64,000 nucleotides of DNA from Hymenobacter cheonanensis (GCF_030581075.1 NZ_JAUQSW010000006.1:124001-188000); one strand, 5' to 3'; counted from the stretch's first letter, positions 8,859 to 17,330 are shown. The notes: a model not told the origin generated them from the sequence alone. Numbers and translations are program-made.

Positions 8859-9608
8859 TCAGGTAAGCGTAGCAAGCCCGGTAAGGTGGGGCACTACTTC
8901 CGCCAGCGGCTCCAGGCTGGTAAGCTCCGCCACGTGCGGTAGCAACCGGGCCGCCCCAAAGCGGTTCAGCCACACCGGCCGGATGCCCACGGCCAGGGCC
9001 CCGAGCACATCGGCCTGCCAGTTGTCGCCCACCATCACGGTTTGGGCGGGGCTGGCCTGCAGGCGCGCCAGCGCCACGTGGTAAATAGCCGGGTCGGGCT
9101 TGAGCACGCCCACGTCTTCCGACGTAATGAGCGCATCCACCAGGCTGGTCATTTCCAGAAAACGCAGCTTTTCCTGCTGCTCGGCCGTGCGGTTATTCGT
9201 GACGATGCCAAGCTTAACCAGCGGCTTGAGGCGTTGCAGCAGGGCTAGCGCCCCCGCCACGGGCTGGCGCAGCCGCTGGTAGTGGCCGTAGTGCTGCGCG
9301 GCCAGCTGCGCCAGGGCCGCGGCCGACACGGGCGGCTCGTAGGGCGCCAGCAGCTGCCGAAAGCGCTGCTCCCGCGCCGCCTGGTACGTCAGCTGACCGC
9401 TCATCACGCGCGGGTGCATCTCCTCCAGCAAGTCGCTGTAGCGCTGGTATAGCTCCGCAAGCGGCACGCCCCGCAGCGTGGGCCGGCCCGCCGCCGTGGC
9501 GGCCAGCGCCGCCCGCGCCGTGGCCGCGTGGTCGAACAGGGTGTCGTCGAGGTCGAAGAGCACGGTTGTCACCGGAACTGCTGGAACTGCTGGGAATGTG
9601 GCAGGCAT
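8859..9608 (-). CDS. YjjG-like HAD hydrolase inside the his operon
   Basis: A 249-residue HAD phosphatase with all motifs: LFDLDDTLFDH (nucleophile and acid Asp), GIVTNNRTAEQQ (motif II), the Lys in SEDVGVLKPDPAIY and VMVGDNWQADVLGA (motif IV). The helical cap and the LKPDP..Y pattern resemble YjjG-type noncanonical nucleotidases. A longer frame begins at 9692 but would overlap hisA. The ATG at 9606-9608 leaves a 13-base gap and is preferred. HisB already carries the histidinol-phosphatase domain, so this gene is not needed for that step. Confidence 0.85.
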   Translation of the reverse strand: MPATFPAVPAVPVTTVLFDLDDTLFDHAATARAALAATAAGRPTLRGVPLAELYQRYSDLLEEMHPRVMSGQLTYQAAREQRFRQLLAPYEPPVSAAALAQLAAQHYGHYQRLRQPVAGALALLQRLKPLVKLGIVTNNRTAEQQEKLRFLEMTSLVDALITSEDVGVLKPDPAIYHVALARLQASPAQTVMVGDNWQADVLGALAVGIRPVWLNRFGAARLLPHVAELTSLEPLAEVVPHLTGLATLT

Positions 9609-9621
9609 TTTAGCTAGCGGG

Positions 9622-10350
9622 TTAGGCCTCTTTTGCCAATTCGGCCCGCAGCTGCGGCTCCGTAATAGTACGCTCGTAAATGGCCTTGCCAATGATGGCC
9701 CCCGCCAGGCCCAGCTCGCGCAGCGCCGCCACGTCGGCCACCGTCGTTACGCCGCCGCTGGCCACGAACTGCGCCGCCGCAAACTGCTGCCGCAATGCGG
9801 TGTAGGTATCCGTGGCGGGGCCCTGCAGCTGGCCGTCGCGGCTCACATCGGTGCAGATGAAGGTGGTGGCGCCCGCGGCCAGCCAGGCCCCGACAAAGCC
9901 GGTGAGCGTCTGGTCCGACTGCTCGGTCCAGGCGCTCACGGCAATGTGCTCGCCCTTGAAATCGGCCCCGATGATGATGCGGTCGGCCCCAAAGCGGGCC
10001 AGCCACTCCCCCACCAGCGCCGGCTCGCGGGCCGCGATGCTGCCCGCCGTGAGCTGCGCCGCGCCGGCCGCAAACGCCGCCTCAGCCGAAGCCGTGGTTT
10101 GGATGCCGCCCCCAAAGTCGATGTGCAGCCCGGTGTGCCGGGCCAGGCGCTCGAGCACCGGCAGCTGGCGCGGCGCGCGGGCGCGGGCCCCATCCAGGTC
10201 AACCAGGTGCAGGCGCGTGGCCCCCAGCTGCTCGAAGTACTGGGCCTGGGCCAGCGGGTCGGCGGCGTAGGTGGTCTGGCGGGCAAAGTCGCCGCCCGTC
10301 AGGCGAACGCACGAACCATTAATCAGGTCAATAGCGGGTATTATATCCAT
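9622..10350 (-). CDS. hisA: phosphoribosylformimino-AICAR ribotide isomerase
   Basis: A 242-residue TIM-barrel isomerase, converting ProFAR to PRFAR. The N-terminal catalytic Asp is in IIPAIDLINGSCVRL and the second in CTDVSRDGQLQGPATD. Phosphate-binding GG motifs are DFGGGIQT and VASGGVTTV. The frame opens 15 bases earlier (10365), but the ATG at 10348-10350 places the first strand directly at the N-terminus as usual. Confidence 0.95.
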   Translation of the reverse strand: MDIIPAIDLINGSCVRLTGGDFARQTTYAADPLAQAQYFEQLGATRLHLVDLDGARARAPRQLPVLERLARHTGLHIDFGGGIQTTASAEAAFAAGAAQLTAGSIAAREPALVGEWLARFGADRIIIGADFKGEHIAVSAWTEQSDQTLTGFVGAWLAAGATTFICTDVSRDGQLQGPATDTYTALRQQFAAAQFVASGGVTTVADVAALRELGLAGAIIGKAIYERTITEPQLRAELAKEA

Positions 10351-10407
10351 TTGAGAAATATGCAAACGCCAACTGCATTACCGGCACTTGCACCATTTGT
10401 TAAATTT

Positions 10408-11091
10408 TTAAGTCAGGTCGGCAGTGAGAAAGTTTTTGAGAATCTGCTCGCCCACCGGGCCGCTCTTCTCCACGTGAAACTGCACGCCGTAGAAGTTGCG
10501 GTAGCGCACGCCGGCGCTGAACGGCTGGCTGGCCGGGTAGCTGGCCTGGGCAATGGTGTAATCGCCCACCGGCGCGTAGTAGCTGTGCACGAAGTACACG
10601 TAGTCGGCCGCCGTGGGCAGCAGCGCCGGGGCGGGCCCTTGGGTCGAGTCCGGCTGGGGGCTCGGGCTGGCCGAAAGGCTGCCCAGGCCCGCGAAAAGAG
10701 GCGTTTGCAGGTCGTGCAGGTTGTTCCAGCCCATGTGGGGCACTTTGTGCGCCGCGTCGGGCGGCGTGAAGCGCACCACGTCGAAGGGCAGCATGCCCAG
10801 CAGCTCGGTGCCACCGGCCGGCCCTTCGGCACTGTGGCGGCCTAGCAGCTGCATGCCCAGGCAAATGCCCAGAAACGGCTGCGTAAGCGTGGGTAGCACC
10901 TTATCCAAGCCGGCGGCGCGCAACGCCCGCATGGCCGAGCTGGCCTCGCCCTCGCCCGGAAACAGCACCCGGTCGGCTGCCCGAATTACGGCGGGGTCCG
11001 CCGTGAGGGTGGCATTCATGCCCAGCCGCTCCAGGGCAAAAAGCACCGATTGCACGTTGCCCCCCTGGTAGTCGATAACGGCGATGTCCAT
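10408..11091 (-). CDS. hisH: imidazole glycerol phosphate synthase, glutamine amidotransferase subunit
   Basis: A 227-residue class I amidotransferase supplying ammonia to HisF. It begins IAVIDYQGGNVQSV. It has the oxyanion segment LFPGEGEASSAM, the nucleophile elbow FLGICLGMQLL (Cys) and the C-terminal His/Glu in YGVQFHVEKS. It is slightly long because of a Ser/Pro-rich insert (SASPSPQPDSTQGPAPAL) before YVYFVHSYYAP. It is upstream of hisA in the same transcript. Confidence 0.96.
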   Translation of the reverse strand: MDIAVIDYQGGNVQSVLFALERLGMNATLTADPAVIRAADRVLFPGEGEASSAMRALRAAGLDKVLPTLTQPFLGICLGMQLLGRHSAEGPAGGTELLGMLPFDVVRFTPPDAAHKVPHMGWNNLHDLQTPLFAGLGSLSASPSPQPDSTQGPAPALLPTAADYVYFVHSYYAPVGDYTIAQASYPASQPFSAGVRYRNFYGVQFHVEKSGPVGEQILKNFLTADLT

Positions 11092-11150
11092 GTTAAAACA
11101 TTTGGTTAATCAGGCAACTTTTCCAAGTTTACCCAAATGATAAATACAGC

Positions 11151-12254
11151 TTACAGGATTCCTTTCGTGCTGGGAATCACGTGCTGGCCGGCCGGGTCGC
11201 GCACCAGGGCCATTTTAATGGACTTGGCCACGGCCTTGAAAATCGCCTCGATTTTATGGTGCTCGTTGTCACCCGAACAGGTAATGTTGAGGTTGCAGCG
11301 GGCCGCGTCGGAGAAGCTTTTGAAGAAATGGTAAAACAGCTCGGTCGGCACGTCGCCCACCCGCTCGCGCTTAAACTCCGCCTCCCACACCAGCCAGGGC
11401 CGGCCCGAAAAGTCGATGGCGGCCTGGGCCAGCGCGTCGTCCATGGGCAGCAGGAAGCCATAGCGGTTCACGCCGCGTTTATCACCAAGGGCTTCGTTGT
11501 AGGCTGCGCCAATGGCGATGGCCGTGTCTTCCACCGTGTGGTGCTCGTCGATGTGCAAATCGCCGTGGGTGCGCACGTAGAGGTCGCAGCCGCTGTGCTT
11601 GCCCAGTTGGTCAAGCATGTGGTCGAAGAACCCCAGCCCGGTCTGGCAGTCGGTGTGGCCGGTGCCGTCGAGGTTGAGGATAATTTCGATGCGCGTCTCG
11701 TTGGTGTTGCGCATCACGTGGGCCTTGCGCGGCGGGCGGCGCAGGTGCTCGTACACCCGGGCCCAGTCGGTGGTGCTGAGCGCGGCGCGCTCGTCGGCCT
11801 CGGCGTGCAGCAGGATGGCCTGGCAGCCCAGGTTCTCGGCCAGCTGCACATCAGTTAGCCGGTCGCCAATCACGTAGGAGTGCTTCAGGTCGTAGCCCTG
11901 GACCGGGTCGAGGTAGCGCGTGAGCAGCGCCGTGCCGGGCTTGCGCGTCGGGGCCGGGTCATGGGCAAAGCTGCGGTCGATGAGAATCTCGGCGAACTCA
12001 ACCCCCTCCCCTTTCAGGATGTCCAGCATTTTTTGCTGGTAGGGCCAGAAGGTAGCCTCGGGGTAGCTGTCGGTGCCGAGGCCATCCTGGTTGGTCACCA
12101 TGACAAGCTCGTACTCGCCGTCGCGGGCTAGCTGGGCCAGGGCCGTAATGGCGCCGGGCACGAAGTCGAATTTATGCCAGGCATCAATCTGGAAGTCAAT
12201 CGGCGGCTCGATGAGGATGGTGCCGTCGCGGTCAATGAATAATACCTTTTTCAT
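11151..12254 (-). CDS. hisB: bifunctional histidinol-phosphatase / imidazoleglycerol-phosphate dehydratase
   Basis: A 367-residue fusion covering steps 6 and 8. Residues 1-170 are a HAD phosphatase with [30 protein letters not shown] and [14 protein letters not shown]. Residues 178-367 are the IGP dehydratase, with [14 protein letters not shown] and the metal-binding DEHHTVED and NEHHKIEA repeats. The dehydratase ends normally near ALVRD. It lies between hisC and hisH. Confidence 0.97.
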   Translation of the reverse strand: MKKVLFIDRDGTILIEPPIDFQIDAWHKFDFVPGAITALAQLARDGEYELVMVTNQDGLGTDSYPEATFWPYQQKMLDILKGEGVEFAEILIDRSFAHDPAPTRKPGTALLTRYLDPVQGYDLKHSYVIGDRLTDVQLAENLGCQAILLHAEADERAALSTTDWARVYEHLRRPPRKAHVMRNTNETRIEIILNLDGTGHTDCQTGLGFFDHMLDQLGKHSGCDLYVRTHGDLHIDEHHTVEDTAIAIGAAYNEALGDKRGVNRYGFLLPMDDALAQAAIDFSGRPWLVWEAEFKRERVGDVPTELFYHFFKSFSDAARCNLNITCSGDNEHHKIEAIFKAVAKSIKMALVRDPAGQHVIPSTKGIL

Positions 12255-12351
12255 CGCAGATTCAAACGGATTTTACAGATTTAACGGATACGCCCGCCTA
12301 CAGCGGGCTGGCTCTGCAAGCGCGGAGGGATAGCAGCCATTACTGAACTCG

Positions 12352-13410
12352 CTAGCCGGCCGCCCCAAACGCCCGCAGCGCGGCCACCAGGGCCGCGTTC
12401 TCGGCGGCCGAGCCCACGGTCAGGCGCAGGGTGCCGGCCAGACTGGCCTGGCTGGGGCGGCGCACCACAATACCCTGGGCCAGCAGGTGCTGGTACACCG
12501 CGCCCGCATCGGGCCGGAAGCGGGTGAGCAGGAAGTTGGCGTCGGACGGAAAAATATAATCCACGATGGGCAGTTCCGCCAGGGCGGCCTGCAGCGTAGC
12601 GCGGCCTTGCAGCAGCTCCTGGCGCATGGCCTCGAAGCGACCGGTGTCGGCGAGCGCGGCCAAGGCCAGGCGCTGAGTATTTTCCGACACGTTGTAGGGC
12701 ATTTTGATGCGGTTGAGGTAGGCAATCACCTCCGGCGAGCCGAAGGCCATGCCCAGGCGAATGCCCGCTAGCCCCCAGGCTTTGGAGAAGGTTTGTAGCA
12801 CCACCAGGTTGGCAAACTCGGGCAGGCGCGATATCCAGCTGGGCTGGTCGGCAAAGTCGCCATACGCTTCGTCCACCACCACCAGGCCCGGGAAGCCGCG
12901 CAAAATCCGCTCGATGTCGGCGGCGCGCAGCAGGTTGCCGGTAGGGTTGTTGGGCGAGCACAAAAAAGCAATTTTGGCCGGCGACGCGCTAATCTGCGCG
13001 ATGGCGTCTTCGCTGAGCTGAAAATCGGCGTCGAGCGGCACGCGCTCCAGCGCTACGTCGTTGAGGGCGGCGGCCACCTCGTACATGCCGAAGGTGGGCG
13101 GCGTGCTCAGGATGCTATCCTGGCCGGGGCGGGCTACGAGGCGCACCAGCAGGTCGATGACCTCATCCGAGCCGTTGCTGAGAAATACCTGCTCAGGCGT
13201 TACGCCCTTCAGAGGGGCTAGCGCTGCCTTCACGGCGCGCTGGTGCGGGTCGGGGTAGCGGTTGAACGCGGCGGGGCCGGCGCTGCCCAGGCTGTTTTCG
13301 TTGGCGTCGAGCATGACCCGGGCCTCGCCCTGAAACTCGTCGCGGGCCGAAGAATACGGCTTCATCGTCCGCACGTTGGGGCGAATGAGGGAATCTAGAT
13401 TGAAGAACAT
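12352..13410 (-). CDS. hisC: histidinol-phosphate aminotransferase
   Basis: A 352-residue fold-type I PLP enzyme, step 7 of the pathway. Visible motifs are the substrate segment MLDANENSLG, SNGSDEVIDLL, FLCSPNNPTGNLL, VVVDEAYGDFA and the PLP Lys in LQTFSKAWGLAGIRLG. An upstream in-frame start at 13449 lies within the palindromic repeat. The ATG at 13408-13410 (MFFNLDSLIRPNV) gives the usual N-terminus and was chosen. Confidence 0.95.
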   Translation of the reverse strand: MFFNLDSLIRPNVRTMKPYSSARDEFQGEARVMLDANENSLGSAGPAAFNRYPDPHQRAVKAALAPLKGVTPEQVFLSNGSDEVIDLLVRLVARPGQDSILSTPPTFGMYEVAAALNDVALERVPLDADFQLSEDAIAQISASPAKIAFLCSPNNPTGNLLRAADIERILRGFPGLVVVDEAYGDFADQPSWISRLPEFANLVVLQTFSKAWGLAGIRLGMAFGSPEVIAYLNRIKMPYNVSENTQRLALAALADTGRFEAMRQELLQGRATLQAALAELPIVDYIFPSDANFLLTRFRPDAGAVYQHLLAQGIVVRRPSQASLAGTLRLTVGSAAENAALVAALRAFGAAG

Positions 13411-13421
13411 AGCAAAATTGC

Positions 13422-13517
13422 GTCCGTCAGGCGGCGCTTGCCGAAGCATCCTGGCCGCTTAGTTGGGTAACCCTAGCGGCGCGAACAAGCTGCTTCAGCA
13501 AGCTCCGCCTGACGGTC
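13422..13517. repeat. palindromic repeat between hisD and hisC (GTCATGCTGAGC type, diverged)
   Basis: The arm at 13422-13448 (GTCCGTCAGGCGGCGCTTGC, then CGAAGCA) matches the reverse complement of 13491-13517 with three mismatches over 27 bases. The spacer contains CATCCTGGCCGC, shared with the copy at 14845. The element fills the gap between the hisC start and the hisD stop codon. Confidence 0.7.
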
Positions 13518-14830
13518 TATTTTAAATTAAATGATTCCAAAGCTTCGCGGCGCAGCGCCACGGCGTGAGCGTGGGCGCGCAGGCCCTCGGCCTCGGCCAT
13601 GGGCTCCACTACCGGGGCTAGCGCGAGCAGGCCGGCGGGGGCGAGCTGCTGGAAGGTAATTTTCTTGTAAAACGAATCGAGCGATACCCCGCTGTAGGCC
13701 CGGGCGTAGCCCCCGGTGGGCAGCGTGTGGTTGGTGCCGGAGGCGTAATCGCCCACCGCCTCGGGCGTAAGGTAGCCCATGAAGACCGAGCCCGCGTTGT
13801 AGATATCAGCGGCCAGGGCCTCGGGCGCGGCCACGGCCAGGATAAGGTGCTCGGGGGCGTACTGGTTGCTGAACTCGAGCATGGCAGGCACGTCGGGCAG
13901 CAGCAGGGCGCGGCTTTCGGCCAGGGCCTGGCGGGCAATCCCGGCGCGGGGCAGCAGCGGCAGCTGCCGCTCCAGCTCGGCCAGCACGCCCGTCAGGATG
14001 TCTTCTGAATCAGTCAGCAACACCACCTGCGAGTCGGGGCCGTGCTCGGCCTGCGAGAGCAAATCGGCCGCCACGAAGGCGGGGTTGGCGCTGGCATCGG
14101 CAATCACCAGCACTTCGCTCGGGCCGGCGGGCATGTCGATGGCCACGCCGCGCTGGGCGGCCAGCTGCTTGGCGGCCGTCACGTAGCGGTTGCCGGGGCC
14201 GAAAATCTTATCCACGGCCGGCACCGAGGCCGTGCCCACGGTAAGGGCGGCCACGGCCTGCGCCCCGCCCGCTTTGATAATCGTGGTCAGCCCCAGCTCC
14301 TGGGCAGCGAAAAGGATAGCCGGCGCAATGGCGCCCGTGCCCCGGCCGGGCGGCGTGCACAGCACAATCTCGCGGCAGCCCGCCAGCCTGGCCGGAATAC
14401 CCAGCATCAACAAGGTCGAAAACAAGGGCGCCGAGCCGCCCGGCACGTACAGCCCCACCCGCGGCACGGCCACGCTGCGGCGCCAGCAGCGCACGCCGGG
14501 CATGGTTTCGACTTCGGCCTCCACGGCGGCGGGGCGCTGGGCGGCGTGGAAAAGGGTGATATTCTGAATGGCCTGGCGGATGGCCGCTTGCAGCGCGGCC
14601 GGCACCTGGGCGGCGCCTTCGGCCAGCTCCTCGGCGCTCACGCGCAGGCTAGCCAGCGCGGGCACGCCGTCGAGCTGGGCGGCGTACTGGTGCAGGGCCT
14701 CGTCGCCGCGCCGGGCCACGTCGTCGAAAATCTCGCCGGCGCGGGCCAGCACGGCGGCGTTGCTCTCGGCCAGCGGGCGCAGCTGCAGCGCGGGCCACTG
14801 GCTAGGGTCGGGATTGCGAAAAATTTGCAT
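13517..14830 (-). CDS. hisD: histidinol dehydrogenase
   Basis: A 437-residue zinc enzyme that oxidises histidinol to histidine in two NAD-dependent steps. Visible motifs include GLYVPGGSAPLFST, FGPGNRYVTAAKQ, DMPAGPSEVLV, LLSQAEHGPDSQV (metal Gln/His) and the C-terminal ASGTNHTLPTGG with the catalytic His pair region. Length is normal. The stop overlaps the end of the palindromic repeat by one base. It is the second structural gene after hisG. Confidence 0.97.
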   Translation of the reverse strand: MQIFRNPDPSQWPALQLRPLAESNAAVLARAGEIFDDVARRGDEALHQYAAQLDGVPALASLRVSAEELAEGAAQVPAALQAAIRQAIQNITLFHAAQRPAAVEAEVETMPGVRCWRRSVAVPRVGLYVPGGSAPLFSTLLMLGIPARLAGCREIVLCTPPGRGTGAIAPAILFAAQELGLTTIIKAGGAQAVAALTVGTASVPAVDKIFGPGNRYVTAAKQLAAQRGVAIDMPAGPSEVLVIADASANPAFVAADLLSQAEHGPDSQVVLLTDSEDILTGVLAELERQLPLLPRAGIARQALAESRALLLPDVPAMLEFSNQYAPEHLILAVAAPEALAADIYNAGSVFMGYLTPEAVGDYASGTNHTLPTGGYARAYSGVSLDSFYKKITFQQLAPAGLLALAPVVEPMAEAEGLRAHAHAVALRREALESFNLK

Positions 14831-14844
14831 GGCAACAAGCGTTG

Positions 14845-14937
14845 GTCATGCTGAGCTTGTTGAAGCATCCTGGCCGCGTCGCTAGGGTTACTACTCCTAA
14901 CGACGCAGGCGAGAGGCTTCGATAAGCTCAGCATGAC
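14845..14937. repeat. palindromic repeat between hisG and hisD (GTCATGCTGAGC type)
   Basis: GTCATGCTGAGCTTGTTGAA with GC (14845-14866) pairs with 14916-14937 with two mismatches over 22 bases, across a 49-base spacer. It fills the hisG-hisD gap. The outer arm sequence is shared with the 46261 copy. Confidence 0.8.
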
Positions 14938-14952
14938 GTTCTTTTTAAGTAT

Positions 14953-15804
14953 CTACCCGACCCGCTTCTCAATCGGGAGCACCAGAATGCCTTCGGCCCC
15001 AATGGCCTGCAGCTCGCCGGCAATGTGCCAGAACTTGTCTTCCTCCACCACCGACTGCACCGACACCCAGCCGTCCTCGGCCAGGGGCGTGACGGTGGGC
15101 GACTTGATGCCGGGCAGCAGCGCCTTAACCGCATCGAGGGCGGCTAGCGGGGCGTTGAGCACAATGTACTTCGAGCGCTGGGCCCGGCGCACGGCCTGCA
15201 TCCGAAAGCGCAGCTGGTCGAGCAGCGCCTGCTTGTCGGCGCTCAGGCTGGGGGCGGCAATGAGGGCGGCCTCCGAGCGAAAAATGGTTTCCACCTCGCG
15301 CAGGCCGTTGCCGAGCAGCGTCGAGCCGCTGCTCACGATGTCGCAGATGGCCTCGGCCAGCCCAATGCTGGGCGCAATCTCGACCGAGCCCGAAATGGTA
15401 TGCAGGTGGGCCCGCACGCCCTGGCCGGCCAGGTAGTCGCCGAGCAGCTTGGGGTACGACGTGGCAATGCTTTTGCCCTGCAAGTCGGCCACCGAATTGT
15501 AGTCGGCGCCGCGCGGCACGGCCAAACTCAGGCGGCACTTGCTGAAGCCCAGGGTTTCGACTTCGAGGGCGGCGCAGCCGGCTTCCACCAGCACGTTCTG
15601 GCCCACGATGCCCAGGTCGGCTACGCCGTCCTGCACGTAGCCCGGAATATCGTCGTCGCGCAGGTAGAGGATTTCGAGCGGGAAGTTGCTGGCCTCGACC
15701 TTGAGCTTATAGGAAGACGAAACGAAGCTGATGCCGCACTCGCGGATGAGCTGAAGGGAGTCCTCCGAGAGACGGCCGGACTTTTGAATGGCTAAACGCA
15801 GCAT
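14953..15804 (-). CDS. hisG: ATP phosphoribosyltransferase, long form
   Basis: A 283-residue enzyme joining ATP and PRPP, the first and feedback-controlled step. The catalytic part starts MLRLAIQKSGRLSEDSLQLI and has DLGIVGQNVLVE and the PRPP loop ISSGSTLLGNGL-like segment (IVSSGSTLLGNGLREV). The C-terminal 75 residues (KYIVLNAPLAALDAVKALLP onward) form the HisG_C regulatory domain, so this is the long form that works without HisZ. The ATG at 15802-15804 was chosen over 15846, which would lie in the GC hairpin. Confidence 0.96.
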   Translation of the reverse strand: MLRLAIQKSGRLSEDSLQLIRECGISFVSSSYKLKVEASNFPLEILYLRDDDIPGYVQDGVADLGIVGQNVLVEAGCAALEVETLGFSKCRLSLAVPRGADYNSVADLQGKSIATSYPKLLGDYLAGQGVRAHLHTISGSVEIAPSIGLAEAICDIVSSGSTLLGNGLREVETIFRSEAALIAAPSLSADKQALLDQLRFRMQAVRRAQRSKYIVLNAPLAALDAVKALLPGIKSPTVTPLAEDGWVSVQSVVEEDKFWHIAGELQAIGAEGILVLPIEKRVG

Positions 15805-16010
15805 GAGAGAGAAAGCGCCGCCGGCCCGGCAGCGGGCCGGCGGCAAGAGTGAACGAGGCCCCGGCTAGCCCTTGGCTGCCCGGAAGCTTCTTCGGTAAAT
15901 ACCCAAACGAAGAAAAAGTTGTGGTCCGGCCCGGGCCGGGCGGTGGTGGAGACGCGAGCGGCTGGCACCAGTAGGCTACAAGGTAGCGGCCAGCCCGGTT
16001 GCCCGGTCTC
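15805..16010 (-). promoter_or_regulatory. his operon leader RNA with candidate attenuator
   Basis: Between the leader-peptide stop and the hisG start, several stems exclude one another. GGAGAC beside the leader stop (about 16005-16010) can pair with GTCTCC 60 bases on. The CCGGGC copies that follow it can pair with the CGCCCGGCCCGG segment (about 15928-15942). A palindromic CCGGCCCGGGCCGG is followed by ACCACAAC and five T residues (about 15910-15925). Just before hisG, a 12-bp perfect GC stem (15817-15828 with 15833-15844) is followed by CTTTCTCTC. This suits transcription attenuation, though which hairpin terminates is unclear. Confidence 0.55.
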
Positions 16011-16142
16011 CTACAGATGGTGGTGGTGATGCTGCGGCGCCGCCCCTAGCGGCGGCGTAGCCCGCCAGGCAGCCGCTAGCCCCAAAGCGGGGGCCGGCAG
16101 CGCGGGGCTGAAGGCAGATGTGAGGCAGCAAACGGGGGTCAT
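16011..16142 (-). CDS. hisL: predicted his leader peptide (five consecutive His codons)
   Basis: A 43-residue ORF starting MTPVCCLTSAFSPAL and ending GAAPQHHHHHL then TAG. The His run is CAT CAC CAC CAC CAT. It lies about 200 bases before hisG on the same strand, and its stop is followed at once by sequence able to form alternative stems. The ATG is 7 bases behind a perfect TACCTTTG -7 box, so the mRNA is probably almost leaderless at this ORF. A longer frame from 16193 would begin upstream of the promoter. A role like E. coli hisL, sensing charged tRNA-His, is inferred from position and content. Confidence 0.65.
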   Translation of the reverse strand: MTPVCCLTSAFSPALPAPALGLAAAWRATPPLGAAPQHHHHHL

Positions 16143-16149
16143 CGTGGGG

Positions 16150-16179
16150 CAAAGGTAGGCCGGCGGCCCGAATTTCAAA
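16150..16179 (-). promoter_or_regulatory. his operon promoter
   Basis: On the minus strand TTTG (16176-16179) is followed after 18 bases by TACCTTTG (16150-16157), matching the Bacteroidota -33 TTTG / -7 TAnnTTTG pattern. Start of transcription would fall at or near the leader-peptide ATG at 16142. Confidence 0.7.
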
Positions 16180-16260
16180 GCCCTCTTACGCAAAAGCCGC
16201 GTCCACGGCTAGCCCCTCGCCGGTAATGGTAGCGAGCCGGGTGGGGCTGGCCGTTGCTTT

Positions 16261-16932
16261 TCAGCGCCCGGCCAGCAGCTGCCCAATGGCGGCCGCCGCC
16301 AGCTGCGGGTAGAAATAATGCGCAAAATGGTCGCCGGGCAGCTCCACATACGGCTCATCGGGTGGGCGCACCACGGTATCGGCGCGGGCGTGCAGGCGCA
16401 AATCGGGCGCGGTACCAAGCGGCGGCACCGGGGCAAACAGCACCCCTAGCTGCTGGGCCACGTAGCGGCGGCGCCAGCGCCCCATGCCCCCGATGAGCTG
16501 CGCGTGCAAGGCGCGCGACTCGTCGTGGCGGTAGCGGCGGCGGAAATACTCGTTCAGCCAGCGGTTTTGCACTAGGCCCAGGCGGGCGTAGATGCCTAGC
16601 AGGCGCGGGCTGCGAATGCGGGACACAATCTTGGCCTGGTCGGTAAACGAGCTGAGCAGAATGGCCGTGGCCCCGGTTTGCTCCTTGATATGGGCGGCAA
16701 TCCAGCCGCCCATCGAATGGCCGATGAGCACATCGGCGGGCCCGATATGGTAGCGCGCCACCAGGTACCGGGCCAGGCTCCCCACATTGACCGGGCCCGC
16801 CGGGCGCCAGGCCGCAAACTCCTCGGCCAGCTCCAGCGCAATAACTTCGGCAAAGGGCGGCAGCAGCGGCCGCAAGGGGTCGAAAATGGTGCGGTCTTCG
16901 GTATAGCCGTGGAGCAGCAGCAGGCGTTTCAT
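16261..16932 (-). CDS. small alpha/beta hydrolase
   Basis: A 223-residue alpha/beta-hydrolase-fold protein. It begins MKRLLLLHGYTEDRTIFDPL (oxyanion HGYT). The nucleophile elbow is VLIGHSMGGWIAAH, and a late Asp (LHARADTVVRPPDEP) and His (LPGDHFAHYFYP) complete the triad. A cytoplasmic esterase or thioesterase-like role is likely; the substrate is unknown. It lies upstream of the his leader on the same strand, with about 120 bases between its stop and the his promoter. Confidence 0.88.
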   Translation of the reverse strand: MKRLLLLHGYTEDRTIFDPLRPLLPPFAEVIALELAEEFAAWRPAGPVNVGSLARYLVARYHIGPADVLIGHSMGGWIAAHIKEQTGATAILLSSFTDQAKIVSRIRSPRLLGIYARLGLVQNRWLNEYFRRRYRHDESRALHAQLIGGMGRWRRRYVAQQLGVLFAPVPPLGTAPDLRLHARADTVVRPPDEPYVELPGDHFAHYFYPQLAAAAIGQLLAGR

Positions 16933-17122
16933 GCGAAAGAATGGCTAGCGCCGCGCCCGTGAGCGGTTTTTACCGGCGGCCCGGGGCAAAAACCCCGCGG
17001 CGGGCTATAGGTTCCTGGCTCCGGCACCGGACAAACTCTATTGGGTGGCGCCCCTACGGGCCGACGAATGCCCTGGCCCGGCTAGCGTAAGCGGTCTTGA
17101 ACCAAAACGTTGCGCCCCCACG

Positions 17123-17130
17123 TATATTTG
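17123..17130 (+). promoter_or_regulatory. candidate plus-strand promoter opposite the 44-residue gene
   Basis: TATATTTG fits TAnnTTTG exactly. A TTG lies upstream at a spacing of 23 bases, longer than ideal. A transcript from here would run antisense to the gene at 17196-17330 towards the plus-strand terminator at 17375-17414. There is no plus-strand gene in between. Confidence 0.4.
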
Positions 17131-17154
17131 CACAGCCCGGCGATAGGCCGGGCT

Positions 17155-17190
17155 TAAAAACAACGGCCGCCCCTGGCGGCGCGGCCGTTG
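17155..17190 (-). terminator. terminator of the 44-residue gene
   Basis: On the minus strand CAACGGCCGC (17181-17190) pairs perfectly with GCGGCCGTTG (17161-17170) across a 10-base loop and is followed by TTTTT (17156-17160). It starts 5 bases after the TAA of the small gene. Confidence 0.85.
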
Positions 17191-17195
17191 CCAAC

Positions 17196-17330
17196 TTAGT
17201 GCAGCCAGTGGGCTACCGCCGTAGCGGCAGTACCACTCGCTACGATGCCAATAAGCCAGCGAACTAGCTTACTGGACATGCGGAGCTTGAACAGTACTTC
17301 AAACTCCGACTTCGCGCTGTCCTTTTTCAT
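17196..17330 (-). CDS. 44-residue single-span membrane peptide
   Basis: The ORF starts ATG at 17328-17330 and ends TAA at 17196-17198. It begins MKKDSAKSEFEVLFKL, with a charged head, continues RMSSKLVRW, then one hydrophobic span LIGIVASGTAATAVA, and ends HWLH. A good terminator follows directly, and a near-consensus TACTTCTG box lies 6 bases before the ATG, so this looks like a real small transcription unit. Size and layout recall other tiny membrane peptides of Bacteroidota, but I cannot assign a family or role. Confidence 0.6.
   Translation of the reverse strand: MKKDSAKSEFEVLFKLRMSSKLVRWLIGIVASGTAATAVAHWLH

Noticed and set aside
9609..9692. N-terminal extension of the HAD protein in the his operon
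   Set aside because: Would overlap the hisA 3' end and precede the HAD fold with an unrelated basic segment.
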